Below, piece by piece: positions 51,896-61,014 of a stretch of DNA of 64,000 bases. The stretch lies in contig CAZHOJ010000001.1 in the NCBI GenBank assembly GCA_964534125.1, positions 806,001 through 870,000 on the forward strand. Reading direction: 5' to 3'. A program made the position numbers and the translations under genes. The notes under the pieces were generated by a model that made no database searches, was not told where the DNA came from, and saw only the letters and a list, made by a program, of their open reading frames with translations. The first letter of the stretch is position 1. Each line of letters starts with the position of its first letter. Origin of the DNA: 2-02-FULL-55-14 sp964534125 (GTDB lineage: Bacteria > Bacteroidota > Ignavibacteria > UBA10030).

Positions 51896-52585
51896 CTACC
51901 AAAGCCCGGGCATCAGGCGGTACCGGACCCTCTCCCGATACTCCGCGTAACCGGGGAGTTCCCGAACAAGGAGCTCTTCCTCGTTCCGTATGCGAATGAT
52001 GAGCATAGGAACGATCAAGACCGCGGGTATCACCGCCCACCACGAGCCGAGCGCCACGGGGGACAGGACATACATAACAATGACTCCCGTGTACATCGGA
52101 TGGCGCACCAGGGCGTACGGTCCGGTCGAGATGACCCGCTGTCCTTCATCCACCTGCACTGTCCGGGCAGCGTAGCTGTTCTCGCGGAAGACCCGGAAGA
52201 TGAACAGGTATCCCGCGAACACGAGCGCATCCGCGGCCACCACGGCCCCAACAGGTACCTCGGACCAGCCGAAGCGTACATCGAAGCCCGGCAACATCCA
52301 CACCAGGAGCGTATACGGGACCGAGAAAAGGACAAGGCGCTTCTGCGTTTGTTCCTTCTCCTTCATACTCATGCGACGCTCGAGGAGTCCGGGATCCTTC
52401 CGCACAAGATACGTCACCACGATGATGAACGGGACGAACACGACACCCAGATAGGTCCATCCCTGCCAATAATCGAACGACCCGACGGAACCGAAAAACA
52501 TGAGCATCATGATAACGAGGAACACCAGCAGCCGCTTCCAGACCATCACTACAAGTGCGCGCCTTGTCGGCGCCGCGCCAGCCAT
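51896..52585 (-). CDS. isoprenylcysteine carboxyl methyltransferase-like membrane protein (larger copy)
   Basis: 229 residues from the ATG at 52585. Five to six helices; the methyltransferase core is in the second half: GQRVISTGPYALVRHPMYTG, with the SAM-binding RHPxY motif, and NEEELLVRELPGYAEYRERV (E-E...YxxY). Members of the ICMT/PEMT/NnrU superfamily methylate small or lipid substrates at the membrane. The physiological substrate in bacteria is usually unknown. A smaller relative lies at 56206-56766. Confidence 0.83.
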   Translation of the reverse strand: MAGAAPTRRALVVMVWKRLLVFLVIMMLMFFGSVGSFDYWQGWTYLGVVFVPFIIVVTYLVRKDPGLLERRMSMKEKEQTQKRLVLFSVPYTLLVWMLPGFDVRFGWSEVPVGAVVAADALVFAGYLFIFRVFRENSYAARTVQVDEGQRVISTGPYALVRHPMYTGVIVMYVLSPVALGSWWAVIPAVLIVPMLIIRIRNEEELLVRELPGYAEYRERVRYRLMPGLW

Positions 52586-52626
52586 GACCCACCATACCCT
52601 TCCCGGGTGGACCGCACCCGACACAG

Positions 52627-53379
52627 TTATTTGAGAAATACCACCTTCGTTGAGACGCTCCCGGTCCTCGTCCTTGCACGGACCATGTAGATCCCGCTCG
52701 GGAGACCTGCCGGATCCCACACGTACGTGTAGAATCCCGGCTCGTGTGTCCCCTCCCCAAGCCGAGCTACCTCGCGGCCTGCAATGTCGTAGACGTCCAG
52801 ACGAAGGTCCATTCTATGCTGCAGCCGCACCCTGATGCGGGTCGTGCCATTGAATGGATTCGGATATGCATCCTCCAAACCGAAGGATTCTGCGGTCTCC
52901 GTCCCGAACGTCGGAACGCTTGCGAACGGCAGGCATGGGGACTGATATCCCCGGAATGCGAACTGGCCGGCCTGCGCGGCGATCGTGACATGCAGCCTGC
53001 CGACTATGAACATCGTATCGCGTGTAGCCCCATCGCCGATATATATCCTGAACCTCCTGAAGACGACCACCTCATACTCCCCCGCTGACAGCCCGGCGAT
53101 GTCGACCGACATCTGATAGTAACACATGCACGTCGCGAGCATGGAGGACGTGTCCTGTTCGATGATGGTGATCGTCTGGAGATACTGCGATGCCGTGAGC
53201 GCAAAACTCGCTGCACAGGGGTAATAGACGTTGTTGTTCCAGATGGTCACCGTATCGTCGTGGACCACTGCAGTCAGCACGTCCGTCTGGGAGTGAGAGG
53301 TGACATGGACGGTAAGTAAAAAGAATGCGGAGCAGAGGAAGAGCTTCAGACCAGGTCTCATACGGGTGTTCGCTTGCAT
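52627..53379 (-). CDS. secreted protein with T9SS type A sorting domain
   Basis: 250 residues from the ATG at 53379 (GGTGAGA upstream). Signal peptide about 7-30 (PGLKLFLCSAFFLLTVHVTS). The middle region is beta-rich and unfamiliar. The C-terminal 80 residues are a classic T9SS type A domain: LEDAYPNPFNGTTRIRVRL, LDVYDIAGREVARLGEGTHE, GLPSGIYMVRARTRTGSVS, ending KVVFLK. The protein should therefore be exported by the Sec system and then by T9SS. Function unknown. Confidence 0.85.
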   Translation of the reverse strand: MQANTRMRPGLKLFLCSAFFLLTVHVTSHSQTDVLTAVVHDDTVTIWNNNVYYPCAASFALTASQYLQTITIIEQDTSSMLATCMCYYQMSVDIAGLSAGEYEVVVFRRFRIYIGDGATRDTMFIVGRLHVTIAAQAGQFAFRGYQSPCLPFASVPTFGTETAESFGLEDAYPNPFNGTTRIRVRLQHRMDLRLDVYDIAGREVARLGEGTHEPGFYTYVWDPAGLPSGIYMVRARTRTGSVSTKVVFLK

Positions 53380-53525
53380 GGTAATCTCACCATCAGTCAC
53401 CGATCGCACAGGGTTTCAGGAACATGTCATATGCCAATTCGCCGAGCGTCGGTGGACACTGAGAAAAATTGCCATCACTGTTATTCGGCCGGGAGACCAG
53501 CATAGGATCCGCGCCTCTCCTGGAG

Positions 53526-54107
53526 TCAGAAGGACCCGAACTTCAGGATCAGCCCGATGGTCGGTCCGCTCACATCCCCGTTCGTCACGACCGGCAGATC
53601 CAGTCCCATCACGAGCCGATAGCTCGCTTGTGCTCCGAGCCGGAACCATTCGGTGATGTTCATGTCCAGGTTCGCGCTCGGCTCGACAAGGTACATGTGG
53701 TCGGAATAGATCTCCTTGTCCGGGCTGCGCTCGATAAGCCTCACCGCACCTCCCCCGAGTGTCAGGTGGACCGTCCAATGGAGCAGTTTGTCGGAATCAT
53801 TGATGTACTCAAGCTCAAAGCCGCCGGTCTCCATTTTGAGATAGAGCGGATCCCCGCCGGGGCTCAGGCCATCGGTCTTTACGGACGACATCATGCTGTA
53901 CCCTCCGCCGCCGATGGCGAACCGATGATTGATGATCCAGGCCCCCCTGCCCCCCGTGAAGGCAACGACCTTACCCTTGACGATGCCGATCCTGAAAAGC
54001 GGACCTCCGTATCCGCCGTTCTCGAATCCGTTACCGACCAGGGTCTCTGCCTGGGAGAAGACCAAGGCTGGCAGGAGAATGACAAGCGCGAGAATTTTCT
54101 TCAACAT
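53526..54107 (-). CDS. small outer-membrane beta-barrel-like protein
   Basis: 193 residues from the ATG at 54107 (AGGGAGA upstream). Signal peptide MLKKILALVILLPALVFSQA. The mature part alternates polar and apolar residues with Gly/aromatic turns (FAIGGGGYSMMSSVKTDGLS, TVHLTLGGGAVRLIERSPDK, FRLGAQASYRLVMGLDLPVV) and ends in Phe (ILKFGSF), the standard barrel end. It looks like an eight-strand barrel. It follows the TlpA-like gene by 35 bases. Family not identified. Confidence 0.75.
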   Translation of the reverse strand: MLKKILALVILLPALVFSQAETLVGNGFENGGYGGPLFRIGIVKGKVVAFTGGRGAWIINHRFAIGGGGYSMMSSVKTDGLSPGGDPLYLKMETGGFELEYINDSDKLLHWTVHLTLGGGAVRLIERSPDKEIYSDHMYLVEPSANLDMNITEWFRLGAQASYRLVMGLDLPVVTNGDVSGPTIGLILKFGSF

Positions 54108-54142
54108 AGTGATCTCCCTTTCCACAGGACCTGCTCGACGCG

Positions 54143-55141
54143 TTATTGTGACCTGTCCACGACCAGATCGTTCATGCCCTCTTCCACATCCCGAATATCG
54201 TCCTCTCCGGCGAACCCGAGCTTCACCTTCCGGATCACCCCCGACCTGTCGATGATCAGATTTGTGGGAACGACCTGGATACCATACTCCCCCAAGAACT
54301 GCCGCGTCCCCCACAGGACGGGAAAGGTCAACTGCAGACTGTCCACAAAGCGACGCACACCCGTCGTATCTTCGTCGATGCACACAGCCAGAAGGCGCGT
54401 ACGCTCCGGGTCCATCCTTTCGAACAGTTTCTGCAGATGCGGCAGTTCGTCGACGCATGGACCGCACCACGTCGCCCAGAAGTTCATGAGTACAACTTTC
54501 CCTCTGTCCTGGTCCAGCTGGTAGGTGGAGCCGTCCAGAGACCGCAACGGCATAGCCGGTCCATGCGTGTTCGTCATGCGGGAGATGTCACGCCGTGGCA
54601 GGTCCCACATCCGATAGTTGCTTGCGAGCATCGCCGGCGTTACATATGCTGCATACCCGCCCGCGATCATGACGCAGATGCTCGTGATCACGAGGGAGCC
54701 CCGAAGAATGAAAGACGGACGAAGCGACGAGGTGGCCACGATCGCCATGCGCAGGAGGACCGCGCCAAGCGCGACTCCAAGGACCACCGAGAGTGATCTC
54801 TCCGGGAGGATCACACCGACCATCCACAGGTCGTGAAAATGATACAGAAGGTACAGGCCATACAGACTCGAAGCGATCGATCCCAGGACGACAGCGTACG
54901 CAGCGACGATATATTCTCCTCGTGCGATCAGCCAGACGCAGAAGACGATCGCCCACATCGAGATGACCGGGATGAGGAAGGTGATGTTCAGCGACCACGC
55001 GAGATGAGAGGTCCGTGCGGGCGGGAAGAATATGAACAGAATGAGGAACATCGCACCGAACAGCTCGCACAGCAGGAGTCCGATCGTGATATCCCCGCGT
55101 GACGCTCTTATCGGAAGAGTATCAGGATTGTGTTCCGTCAT
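54143..55141 (-). CDS. membrane-anchored TlpA-like thioredoxin
   Basis: 332 residues. About five helices occupy 18-172 (IGLLLCELFGAMFLILFIFF to ICVMIAGGYAAYVTPAMLAS), then a TlpA/ResA thioredoxin domain about 190-325 with redox motif FWATWCGPCV (C226, C229), the insert LLAVCIDEDTTGVRRFVDSL and the cis-Pro loop GIQVVPTNLIID. It probably transfers electrons to periplasmic disulfides, as in cytochrome c maturation or oxidative repair. A multi-helix membrane half on TlpA is not the usual single anchor and may import reducing power. Confidence 0.87.
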   Translation of the reverse strand: MTEHNPDTLPIRASRGDITIGLLLCELFGAMFLILFIFFPPARTSHLAWSLNITFLIPVISMWAIVFCVWLIARGEYIVAAYAVVLGSIASSLYGLYLLYHFHDLWMVGVILPERSLSVVLGVALGAVLLRMAIVATSSLRPSFILRGSLVITSICVMIAGGYAAYVTPAMLASNYRMWDLPRRDISRMTNTHGPAMPLRSLDGSTYQLDQDRGKVVLMNFWATWCGPCVDELPHLQKLFERMDPERTRLLAVCIDEDTTGVRRFVDSLQLTFPVLWGTRQFLGEYGIQVVPTNLIIDRSGVIRKVKLGFAGEDDIRDVEEGMNDLVVDRSQ

Positions 55142-55223
55142 GGTTCACGCATGAGACAGAAGTGCCGCTGGACACAATGTACATATTCCTGCAAGCAATG
55201 ACCGGCCCGAACAGGTGGGCAAT

Positions 55224-55640
55224 CTATGCAGCCTGTTCCGGTGTTCGGGACTGTACGAAGCGGCGGAAGAAGGCCGGTCCGACAAGCACCCACAAAGGGA
55301 TCAGAAGCCATACCTGACCCTGTGTGATGTCATATACATACATCAGCTCCTCCCAGGATGCCCCGCGGGAGAGGCCCATGCCGAACTCGAAGAGCTCTGT
55401 CATGACGAACCAGGCGATACCGATGGTCCATGCCTGACGGTTCGAGGAGAGGGGCCACTGCTGCACCATGAACCAGAGCGCCAGCGAGAAGAGGATCAGG
55501 AGCGTGACTGTCGAGACCTGGTGTGCGGTCAGTGATCCAAGCGATTCCTTATAACCGAAGTCCCGAATGGTGCCGTTGATGATGGCGAGGACCATGAGAC
55601 CGAACCAGGAGAGGATGTACTTGGCTATGGTAGAACGCAT
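55224..55640 (-). CDS. 138-aa four-helix membrane protein
   Basis: Four predicted helices (YILSWFGLMVLAIINGTIRD, VSTVTLLILFSLALWFMVQQ, WTIGIAWFVMTELFEFGMGL, GQVWLLIPLWVLVGPAFFRR). Family not recognised. It begins just beside a purine-rich repeat (55641-55672). No obvious partner. Confidence 0.7.
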   Translation of the reverse strand: MRSTIAKYILSWFGLMVLAIINGTIRDFGYKESLGSLTAHQVSTVTLLILFSLALWFMVQQWPLSSNRQAWTIGIAWFVMTELFEFGMGLSRGASWEELMYVYDITQGQVWLLIPLWVLVGPAFFRRFVQSRTPEQAA

Positions 55641-55672
55641 TGGGAGATGGAAGATGAGAGATGGAAGATGAC
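55641..55672. repeat. purine-rich short repeats (GAGATGGAAGAT)
   Basis: TGGGAGATGGAAGATGAGAG and ATGGAAGATGACAG form two near copies of GAGATGGAAGATGA. The pattern matches the stretch at 47734-47770. It directly abuts MITE-like element 2. Confidence 0.55.
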
Positions 55673-55673
55673 A

Positions 55674-55839
55674 GTAGAACCCATCTCAAAAACATTTCTC
55701 GCAACGACCGCAACGGCAAAAAGAAAGCTCGCAACGGAGGACCCTTACATTATGTTAAGTTTTACATTGCGGGCGTTGCCTTCTTTGCGAGCTTTGCGAG
55801 AAACCATCCTGTGCAGAGTATTTTTGAGATAGCTTCTAG
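55674..55839. mobile_element. MITE-like hairpin element 2
   Basis: The left end has TAGAACCCATCTCAAAAAC (from 55675) and the right end (55821-55839) has TTTTTGAGATAGCTTCTAG, its inverted partner with three mismatches. Inside, CTCGCAACGACCGCAACGGC and GCGGGCGTTGCCTTCTTTGC continue the inverted pairing, so the whole 166 bases can fold back. No gene within. The left end is shared exactly over 22 bases with element 1 (49070-49091). Confidence 0.65.
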
Positions 55840-55896
55840 TCAGAAGGCAGAGGTCGGAGGACAGATCGCGGGACGAATAATCTGCGGAGGAGGATA

Positions 55897-56148
55897 TCAC
55901 CGTCGTCCTGTCGGTTTTTGGAGAGAATCGATCGTTTCGGTCAGCTCGTCGATGCGTTTGCGTAACGCCGATTGCGAGTCTTGCACCCCCTTATTATAGA
56001 AGAACGGACCGATCTCCTCCGCGATGAAGTTCAGGAAGAGTCCGGCCTGCAGGTTACCGATCTCCTGATCGAGCTCTTCCCTGAAGTACTCCTGGATCTT
56101 CAGAGTGATTGCTGTTTTCTCAGGCCTGGAAAAGGTGAAGACTGCCAT
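55897..56148 (-). CDS. DUF2164 domain protein
   Basis: 83 residues from the ATG at 56148 (GGAG 7 bases upstream). Helical protein with the DUF2164 pattern: IQEYFREELDQEIGNLQAGL, NFIAEEIGPFFYNKGVQDSQ. The family is small, cytosolic and uncharacterised. It ends with a short coil (RKRIDELTETIDSLQKPTGR). It lies 57 bases after the start side of the methyltransferase-like gene on the same strand, so it could form an operon with it. Confidence 0.85.
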   Translation of the reverse strand: MAVFTFSRPEKTAITLKIQEYFREELDQEIGNLQAGLFLNFIAEEIGPFFYNKGVQDSQSALRKRIDELTETIDSLQKPTGRR

Positions 56149-56205
56149 TGTCAACTCCGGGATGGTCGCACGGACGAAATGCAAAAAGGCGAAAAGGTAC
56201 GATGT

Positions 56206-56766
56206 TCAGAAGAGGAACGGAACGAATCTTCTCGTCCGCTTCATGTACTCTTCATACTGCATGCCAAAGTACCCGATGCACTCTTTTTCGTCAGCTTTGG
56301 CGGTAAGAGTCAGGAACAATGTCGCAGAAAGGGTCAGGAGGGCGACTTCCCACATGACCTGCTTGAGCGCTGCTCCCCATGCGAGATACAGCAGCGACGC
56401 GTACAAAGGGTGCCTGATATAGCGATATATGCCTGCCGTCACCAATTCGGAGGTCTTTTCGAAAGCATATAGCCCGCCTTCTCTACGGTCAGCGCTGTGC
56501 CGTGCAGACCGGAGTCGGGAAACACCCATCCACAGTACAGCCAGCGAACTGAGCAGCAGGAACCAGGAGATGAGCTGCCGCGGAGAGAATGGATCGGAAA
56601 ACCAGAAGGGTAAGTTCAGGACGACGATGCCGAGGATCGACTCCCAGGCAAAGAAGCGGTAGAAACCGTGGGAGCCGATGCGGAACAGCGACCGGCGGGA
56701 GATCAGTAGAAGGCCGAGCGTCCCGCCGGTGAATGCTGCCAGGCGGACGATGTCCAGACTTGTCAT
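56206..56766 (-). CDS. isoprenylcysteine methyltransferase-like membrane protein (smaller copy)
   Basis: 186 residues with four to five helices. The methyltransferase core is TSELVTAGIYRYIRHPLYAS (RHPxY, SAM site) and KADEKECIGYFGMQYEEYMK (E-C...YxxYM). It belongs to the ICMT/PEMT superfamily like the 51896-52585 product but is shorter. Substrate unknown. It is upstream of the DUF2164 gene. Confidence 0.83.
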   Translation of the reverse strand: MTSLDIVRLAAFTGGTLGLLLISRRSLFRIGSHGFYRFFAWESILGIVVLNLPFWFSDPFSPRQLISWFLLLSSLAVLWMGVSRLRSARHSADRREGGLYAFEKTSELVTAGIYRYIRHPLYASLLYLAWGAALKQVMWEVALLTLSATLFLTLTAKADEKECIGYFGMQYEEYMKRTRRFVPFLF

Positions 56767-56838
56767 CTCTGCATCGGGAGTTGGTCAACTCGCCCGCAGG
56801 CTTGAGTGTCCCCGGGAATATTGAGGGCCCGGGAAGGC

Positions 56839-57711
56839 CTACGGAGCAAACGTGAGTCTGAGCACGAAGCCTGCATCTATGTTGGAGACATACAGCCGAC
56901 CGGCTGCATCGAATGTCAATCCGGTCGGGTTCAGGAGACCATCAGCGAGCTTATAGCTCGGCCCGTCGCGGGGAACAACATAAATGGACCGACCTGGACT
57001 GGATCCCGATACGCTCACATACAGATCGCCATCCTCATCAAAAGCGAGGCTGTGGGGCTGTGGGATACTGTCTGCGACGACAGACTGTACGCCGAGCGGA
57101 GAGATCTTCCGGATCGTATTGTCCAGCCGGTTCGCCACGTATATATACCCCGCATCGTCGCACGCCAGGCCAACCGGCCCCTGCAGACCTGTCACAAATG
57201 TGCTCGTATCTCCCAGTGGTGTGACCTTGCTGATAGAATTCGAATTGTAGTTCGACACATAGAGATCGCCGGACTTGTCAAACGCTAATCCTGCAGGATT
57301 TGAGAATCCGCTCGCAAACGTCGTCATGATCCCGCCTGCAGCCGTGACCCTCTTCACTGTTTCATCCCAGTAGTACGACACATAGACATTCCCGGAACCA
57401 TCAACCGCTATCCCGGAGGCTCCCTCAATACTGGTGGCAAACACGACCTTCGTTGTCTCCTGTGGGACCCGATACACTCCCCCGGTCTGCAGCTCGACCA
57501 CCAGAAGGGAACCTGAAGCATCGAATGCGAGCCCTGCCGGTCGGCCAATGCCATCGACATAGACCTCCTCGGTGAAGTATCGAGGATGCTTCGGCTTGGG
57601 GGGATCTGTACCCGGATCAATTTCATCTTTGCAGGAGGTCAGCATCAGACCGAAGAGGAGGAACACGACAAGGATGGAAAGACCCGGCAGGCAACGTGGT
57701 GCAGCTAGCAT
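56839..57711 (-). CDS. NHL/Vgb-type beta-propeller lipoprotein
   Basis: 290 residues; lipobox GLMLTSC (C27) then a short linker (PGTDPPKPKHPRYFTEEVY). About six repeats of roughly 42 residues follow, each with the NHL core LAFD..G.LYVSN, as in PAGLAFDKSGDLYVSNYNSN, PVGLACDDAGYIYVANRLDN and PTGLTFDAAGRLYVSNIDAG. It should fold as a six-bladed propeller at the envelope. NHL propellers bind proteins, glycans or RNA; no catalytic motif is seen. Confidence 0.88.
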   Translation of the reverse strand: MLAAPRCLPGLSILVVFLLFGLMLTSCKDEIDPGTDPPKPKHPRYFTEEVYVDGIGRPAGLAFDASGSLLVVELQTGGVYRVPQETTKVVFATSIEGASGIAVDGSGNVYVSYYWDETVKRVTAAGGIMTTFASGFSNPAGLAFDKSGDLYVSNYNSNSISKVTPLGDTSTFVTGLQGPVGLACDDAGYIYVANRLDNTIRKISPLGVQSVVADSIPQPHSLAFDEDGDLYVSVSGSSPGRSIYVVPRDGPSYKLADGLLNPTGLTFDAAGRLYVSNIDAGFVLRLTFAP

Positions 57712-57908
57712 GGGGTTACCTCCAAAGCGAGTTCGTGTGCAGTTCCTGCAGCGCTCCCGAAATTACCGTACGCGGACCTCATTCTCAATCCAGCTGGACC
57801 ACAGAATTCCTGACTTCAGGAACCGGAGAATTGCGTGAAAGATCGAACATGTCGGCCCCAATGATAGCTGGCAGGTCCTGGTCAACCGGAAGTGCGACAT
57901 GACTCCCC

Positions 57909-58883
57909 TCACCTCACCGTGATGACAACACTCCCCTTCTTATGCCCCCCATCGACGTACCTGTGCGCATCAGTGATCTCATCGAGCGAGTACCGCCGGT
58001 CGATGGTCGGCTTCAGCTTCCCCGCTACGACCAATTCTTTCACCAAGAGAAGGTCCTTCTTCAACTCGGCGGCGGCACGGGCACCGGAGAAGGATATCAT
58101 GGCCTTCTTCCCTTTGCCCATCGAGGTACGGGCCATATTGTAGAAGATGGTCCAGGCGAGGACCGGACTCAGATACAGTCCGGTGTCGGTCAGTGCTTGC
58201 TTCGATTTCGGGAACGGACTCAGACCGACCGTGTCGAAGATGAGGTCGTACTTCTGTCCCGCCGTCGTGAAGTCAATTTTCGTATAGTCGACGACCTCAT
58301 CCGCCCCCAGCGAGCGCACAAGATCGACGTTCGATGTGCTGCACACTCCGGTCACATGCCCGCCGAAGGCCTTAGCCACCTGCACAGCGGCAGATCCGAC
58401 CCCGCCGGAGGCTCCGTTGATGAGCACTTTCGTGCCCGGTTGCACCTTACCCTTGTCACGTAAAAAATGCATTGCGGTCACGGGTCCGTCAATAACCGAG
58501 ACGGACTCTTCGAACGAAAGACTCTCTGGTTTCGTCGCGAGGGCTTCGTCATCCCGGACTGCAATGAACTCCGCGTGAGCGCCAAGACCTCCGCCGGTTG
58601 CGCCGAACACCCGGTCACCGGGCCTGAAGCCCGTCACCGCTTTCCCGACCGACTCCACCTCCCCGGCATACTCCGCCCCCGGGACCCGGACCTTCGGCTT
58701 CGTCCACCCGAGCACAGGCCGTCCGAGCAACGGTCCCTGCCGCATGCCGCAATCTGCTCGCGTGACGGTGGCCGCATGGATCTTCACGAGTATCTGATGA
58801 TCATCCGGAACCGGCTTTTCATATTCGCCGACCCGGACGACCTCCGGCCCCCCGTACCGCTCCCAGATCGCTGCTTTCATCAT
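57909..58883 (-). CDS. NAD(P)-dependent, zinc-independent MDR alcohol dehydrogenase (copy 1)
   Basis: 324 residues from the ATG at 58883 (GGAGGAACC upstream). Quinone-oxidoreductase-like MDR fold: catalytic domain 1-130, then the NAD(P) domain with VLINGASGGVGSAAVQVAKA (G-x-G-x-x-G type) and CSTSNVDLVRSLGADEVVDY. The structural and catalytic Cys ligands of zinc ADHs are absent. Substrate probably quinones or enones. Tandem with the 59059-60036 gene and clearly its paralogue. Confidence 0.9.
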   Translation of the reverse strand: MMKAAIWERYGGPEVVRVGEYEKPVPDDHQILVKIHAATVTRADCGMRQGPLLGRPVLGWTKPKVRVPGAEYAGEVESVGKAVTGFRPGDRVFGATGGGLGAHAEFIAVRDDEALATKPESLSFEESVSVIDGPVTAMHFLRDKGKVQPGTKVLINGASGGVGSAAVQVAKAFGGHVTGVCSTSNVDLVRSLGADEVVDYTKIDFTTAGQKYDLIFDTVGLSPFPKSKQALTDTGLYLSPVLAWTIFYNMARTSMGKGKKAMISFSGARAAAELKKDLLLVKELVVAGKLKPTIDRRYSLDEITDAHRYVDGGHKKGSVVITVR

Positions 58884-59058
58884 GATGGTTCCTCCAACTG
58901 GATTGAGCTTGTTGTTTGGGATGATCTCAGACCGGCACAGACCCAAGGTCACTCCCTCACGTTCCTGATGGCCTGCCTTCGGGACAGAGTGACTCCAACC
59001 GGCCTTCTGTCCACTGCGAAGTGAGTACTGCGCACCCTCCTTCAGTCTCTCAACGTCC

Positions 59059-60036
59059 TCATCCCACCCTAATAACCACACTCCCTCGTTTATGCCCCGA
59101 ATCGACATACCGGTGCGCTTCAGCCGTCTGCTCCAGAGAATAAACCTTGTCTATGACGACCTTCAGCTTCTTTGATCCCAGCAGATCCCGCAGAAACAAG
59201 AGGTCTTCCCGGTGCTCTCCGGCAGCTCCGCCCACGATCTTCTTCCCTCCACCGAACGAGCTCAGGAACATCTGACCGAACTCCCTGGGTCCTCCCGCGA
59301 CTGCCAGCAGACGGCCGTTCCGGACCATCGCCTGCTTTGCCCTGCCGAAAGCCAGGGTCCCTTTCGTGTCGAGAATGAGGTCGTACACGGCCCCCGTGCC
59401 GATCGGATCTTGCTGCGTATAGTCGATCACCTCATCAGCGCCGAGAGACCTCACCATATCCATGTTCCCCGCACTGCACACACCCGTGACGTGCGCCCCG
59501 AAGTATTTCGCGAGCTGTACGCCGAACGTCCCTACGCCGCCAGAGGCGCCATTGACCAGGACCCTCTGCCCGGGCTGTATGTTCCCTTTGTCCCGAAGAA
59601 AATACAGCGCCGTGTGTCCGCCGAAGAATGCGCCAGCCCCCTCTTCGAACGAAAGACCCTCGGGCATCTTTGCTATCACCCCGCTCGCCGGCACACAAAC
59701 CAGCTCTGCATATGCACCGAACTTCGCTCCGGTCGTTCCGAAGACCTTCTCGCCCGGTCTGAAGTCCTTCACATTCTTCCCTGCCACCACAACCTCTCCC
59801 GCAAAGTCTGCGCCGAGTATCTGCTGCCGCGGCACCTTCCAGCCGAACATCAGACGCGGAACGGGACCGAATCCCGGTGGCACGAACGTGAATCCCCGGG
59901 CGTTCACATCTCCCGTCGTCACTGCGACCGCGCGAACGCGCATAAGGACATCATCATCCCCGGGGACCGGCTTCGGCACATCGGACAGATGAAGCACATC
60001 CGGCGGTCCGTATTGTGTGTATAGAATTGCTTTCAT
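59059..60036 (-). CDS. NAD(P)-dependent, zinc-independent MDR alcohol dehydrogenase (copy 2)
   Basis: 325 residues. Shared blocks with copy 1 are VLVNGASGGVGTFGVQLAKY, CSAGNMDMVRSLGADEVIDY and the end AEAHRYVDSGHKRGSVVIRV. Zinc-ligand Cys are again missing. It is transcribed ahead of copy 1 with a 175-base spacer, so the genes may have separate promoters. It begins 16 bases after the SGNH hydrolase stop. Confidence 0.9.
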   Translation of the reverse strand: MKAILYTQYGPPDVLHLSDVPKPVPGDDDVLMRVRAVAVTTGDVNARGFTFVPPGFGPVPRLMFGWKVPRQQILGADFAGEVVVAGKNVKDFRPGEKVFGTTGAKFGAYAELVCVPASGVIAKMPEGLSFEEGAGAFFGGHTALYFLRDKGNIQPGQRVLVNGASGGVGTFGVQLAKYFGAHVTGVCSAGNMDMVRSLGADEVIDYTQQDPIGTGAVYDLILDTKGTLAFGRAKQAMVRNGRLLAVAGGPREFGQMFLSSFGGGKKIVGGAAGEHREDLLFLRDLLGSKKLKVVIDKVYSLEQTAEAHRYVDSGHKRGSVVIRVG

Positions 60037-60052
60037 GAGTCGTGTTTCGCAG

Positions 60053-60745
60053 CTACTGGATATTAAGCGCTTTCTCTATCGCCTCCTCCGCCAGCGGCGC
60101 CATCAGGCGGTAGCCTGCTTCTGTCGGATGCACGCCGTCATACGCAAGCTCCGGCGGCAGACCAAGGTGGTCATCGACCATTCTTGAATGATAGTCCAAA
60201 TAGATACAGCCGGATTCCGCCGCGTACATCTTCAGCCACTCGTTCAACGCAACGATCTTCGGTCCGGGGTCGAGACCGCGTTTCCACGGATAATCCGATG
60301 CGGGAAGTACCGAGGAGAGGACCACCTCGATCCCGTTCGCGTGGGCGATCTCGACCATAGAGCGGAGATTGTCCGCGATCATTTCCAATGTGGACGGACC
60401 TGTATTTCCGGCAATGTCATTCGTCCCGGCAAGAATGACCACAACAGCTGGCTTCAGCGCCACCACGTCCTGTCGGAACCGAACAAGCATCTGTGGCGTG
60501 GTCTGTCCGCTGATGCCGCGGCCGATGTATGGCTTGCCCGGGAACATCGCCGGAAAGAACTTCGCCCAGGAGTCCGTGATGGAATTTCCATAGAACACGA
60601 CGCGAACCTCGCCCGGTGCAGGAGACCCCAGTGCTTCATTCGCAGCACGGTACCGGCCGAGCTTCGCCCAGTCGTCCTGCGCAGACAGCACAGACGGAAG
60701 CACGATGCAACACGTAAGAAATGCAGCAACCGCAGTTGTTCTCAT
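60053..60745 (-). CDS. exported SGNH/GDSL hydrolase
   Basis: 230 residues from the ATG at 60745 (GAGGA upstream; a GTG at 60757 would overlap that site). Signal peptide 1-22 (AAFLTCCIVLPSVLSAQ). SGNH blocks: I FYGNSITDSW with nucleophile S55, II G80 in GRGISGQTTPQ, III LAGTND with N109, V DGVHPTEAG with D203 and H206. All catalytic residues are present. Enzymes of this kind deacetylate sugars or lipids in the envelope; specificity is not evident. Confidence 0.92.
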   Translation of the reverse strand: MRTTAVAAFLTCCIVLPSVLSAQDDWAKLGRYRAANEALGSPAPGEVRVVFYGNSITDSWAKFFPAMFPGKPYIGRGISGQTTPQMLVRFRQDVVALKPAVVVILAGTNDIAGNTGPSTLEMIADNLRSMVEIAHANGIEVVLSSVLPASDYPWKRGLDPGPKIVALNEWLKMYAAESGCIYLDYHSRMVDDHLGLPPELAYDGVHPTEAGYRLMAPLAEEAIEKALNIQ

Positions 60746-61014
60746 GGAAATCCTCACGATTTCTGGTGGAAGCCGATCGCCGATTCGTGAATGGGCGCGA
60801 TCCTGTGGCAGAATCCCACACAGCCACCTGCGCCCGGTGCAGGACAGACCTGTCTTCCGAACGGGGGATAGCAGACGTTATGAGCCTCCTACAAGCCCCG
60901 AAATGTCCGATTCCGTGCCACAAAAAGCCATACCGCGAACTGGCATGCACCTTGACTCTTCATGCATGGTGCAGCCCGAAGCCAGACCCATCCATTCTTT
61001 GTATGGGAGGACGT

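Noticed and set aside
60941..60956. Possible second sigma-54 site (TGGCATGCACCTTGAC) upstream of the small lipoprotein
   Set aside because: The nearly invariant GC of the -12 element reads GA, so I do not call it.
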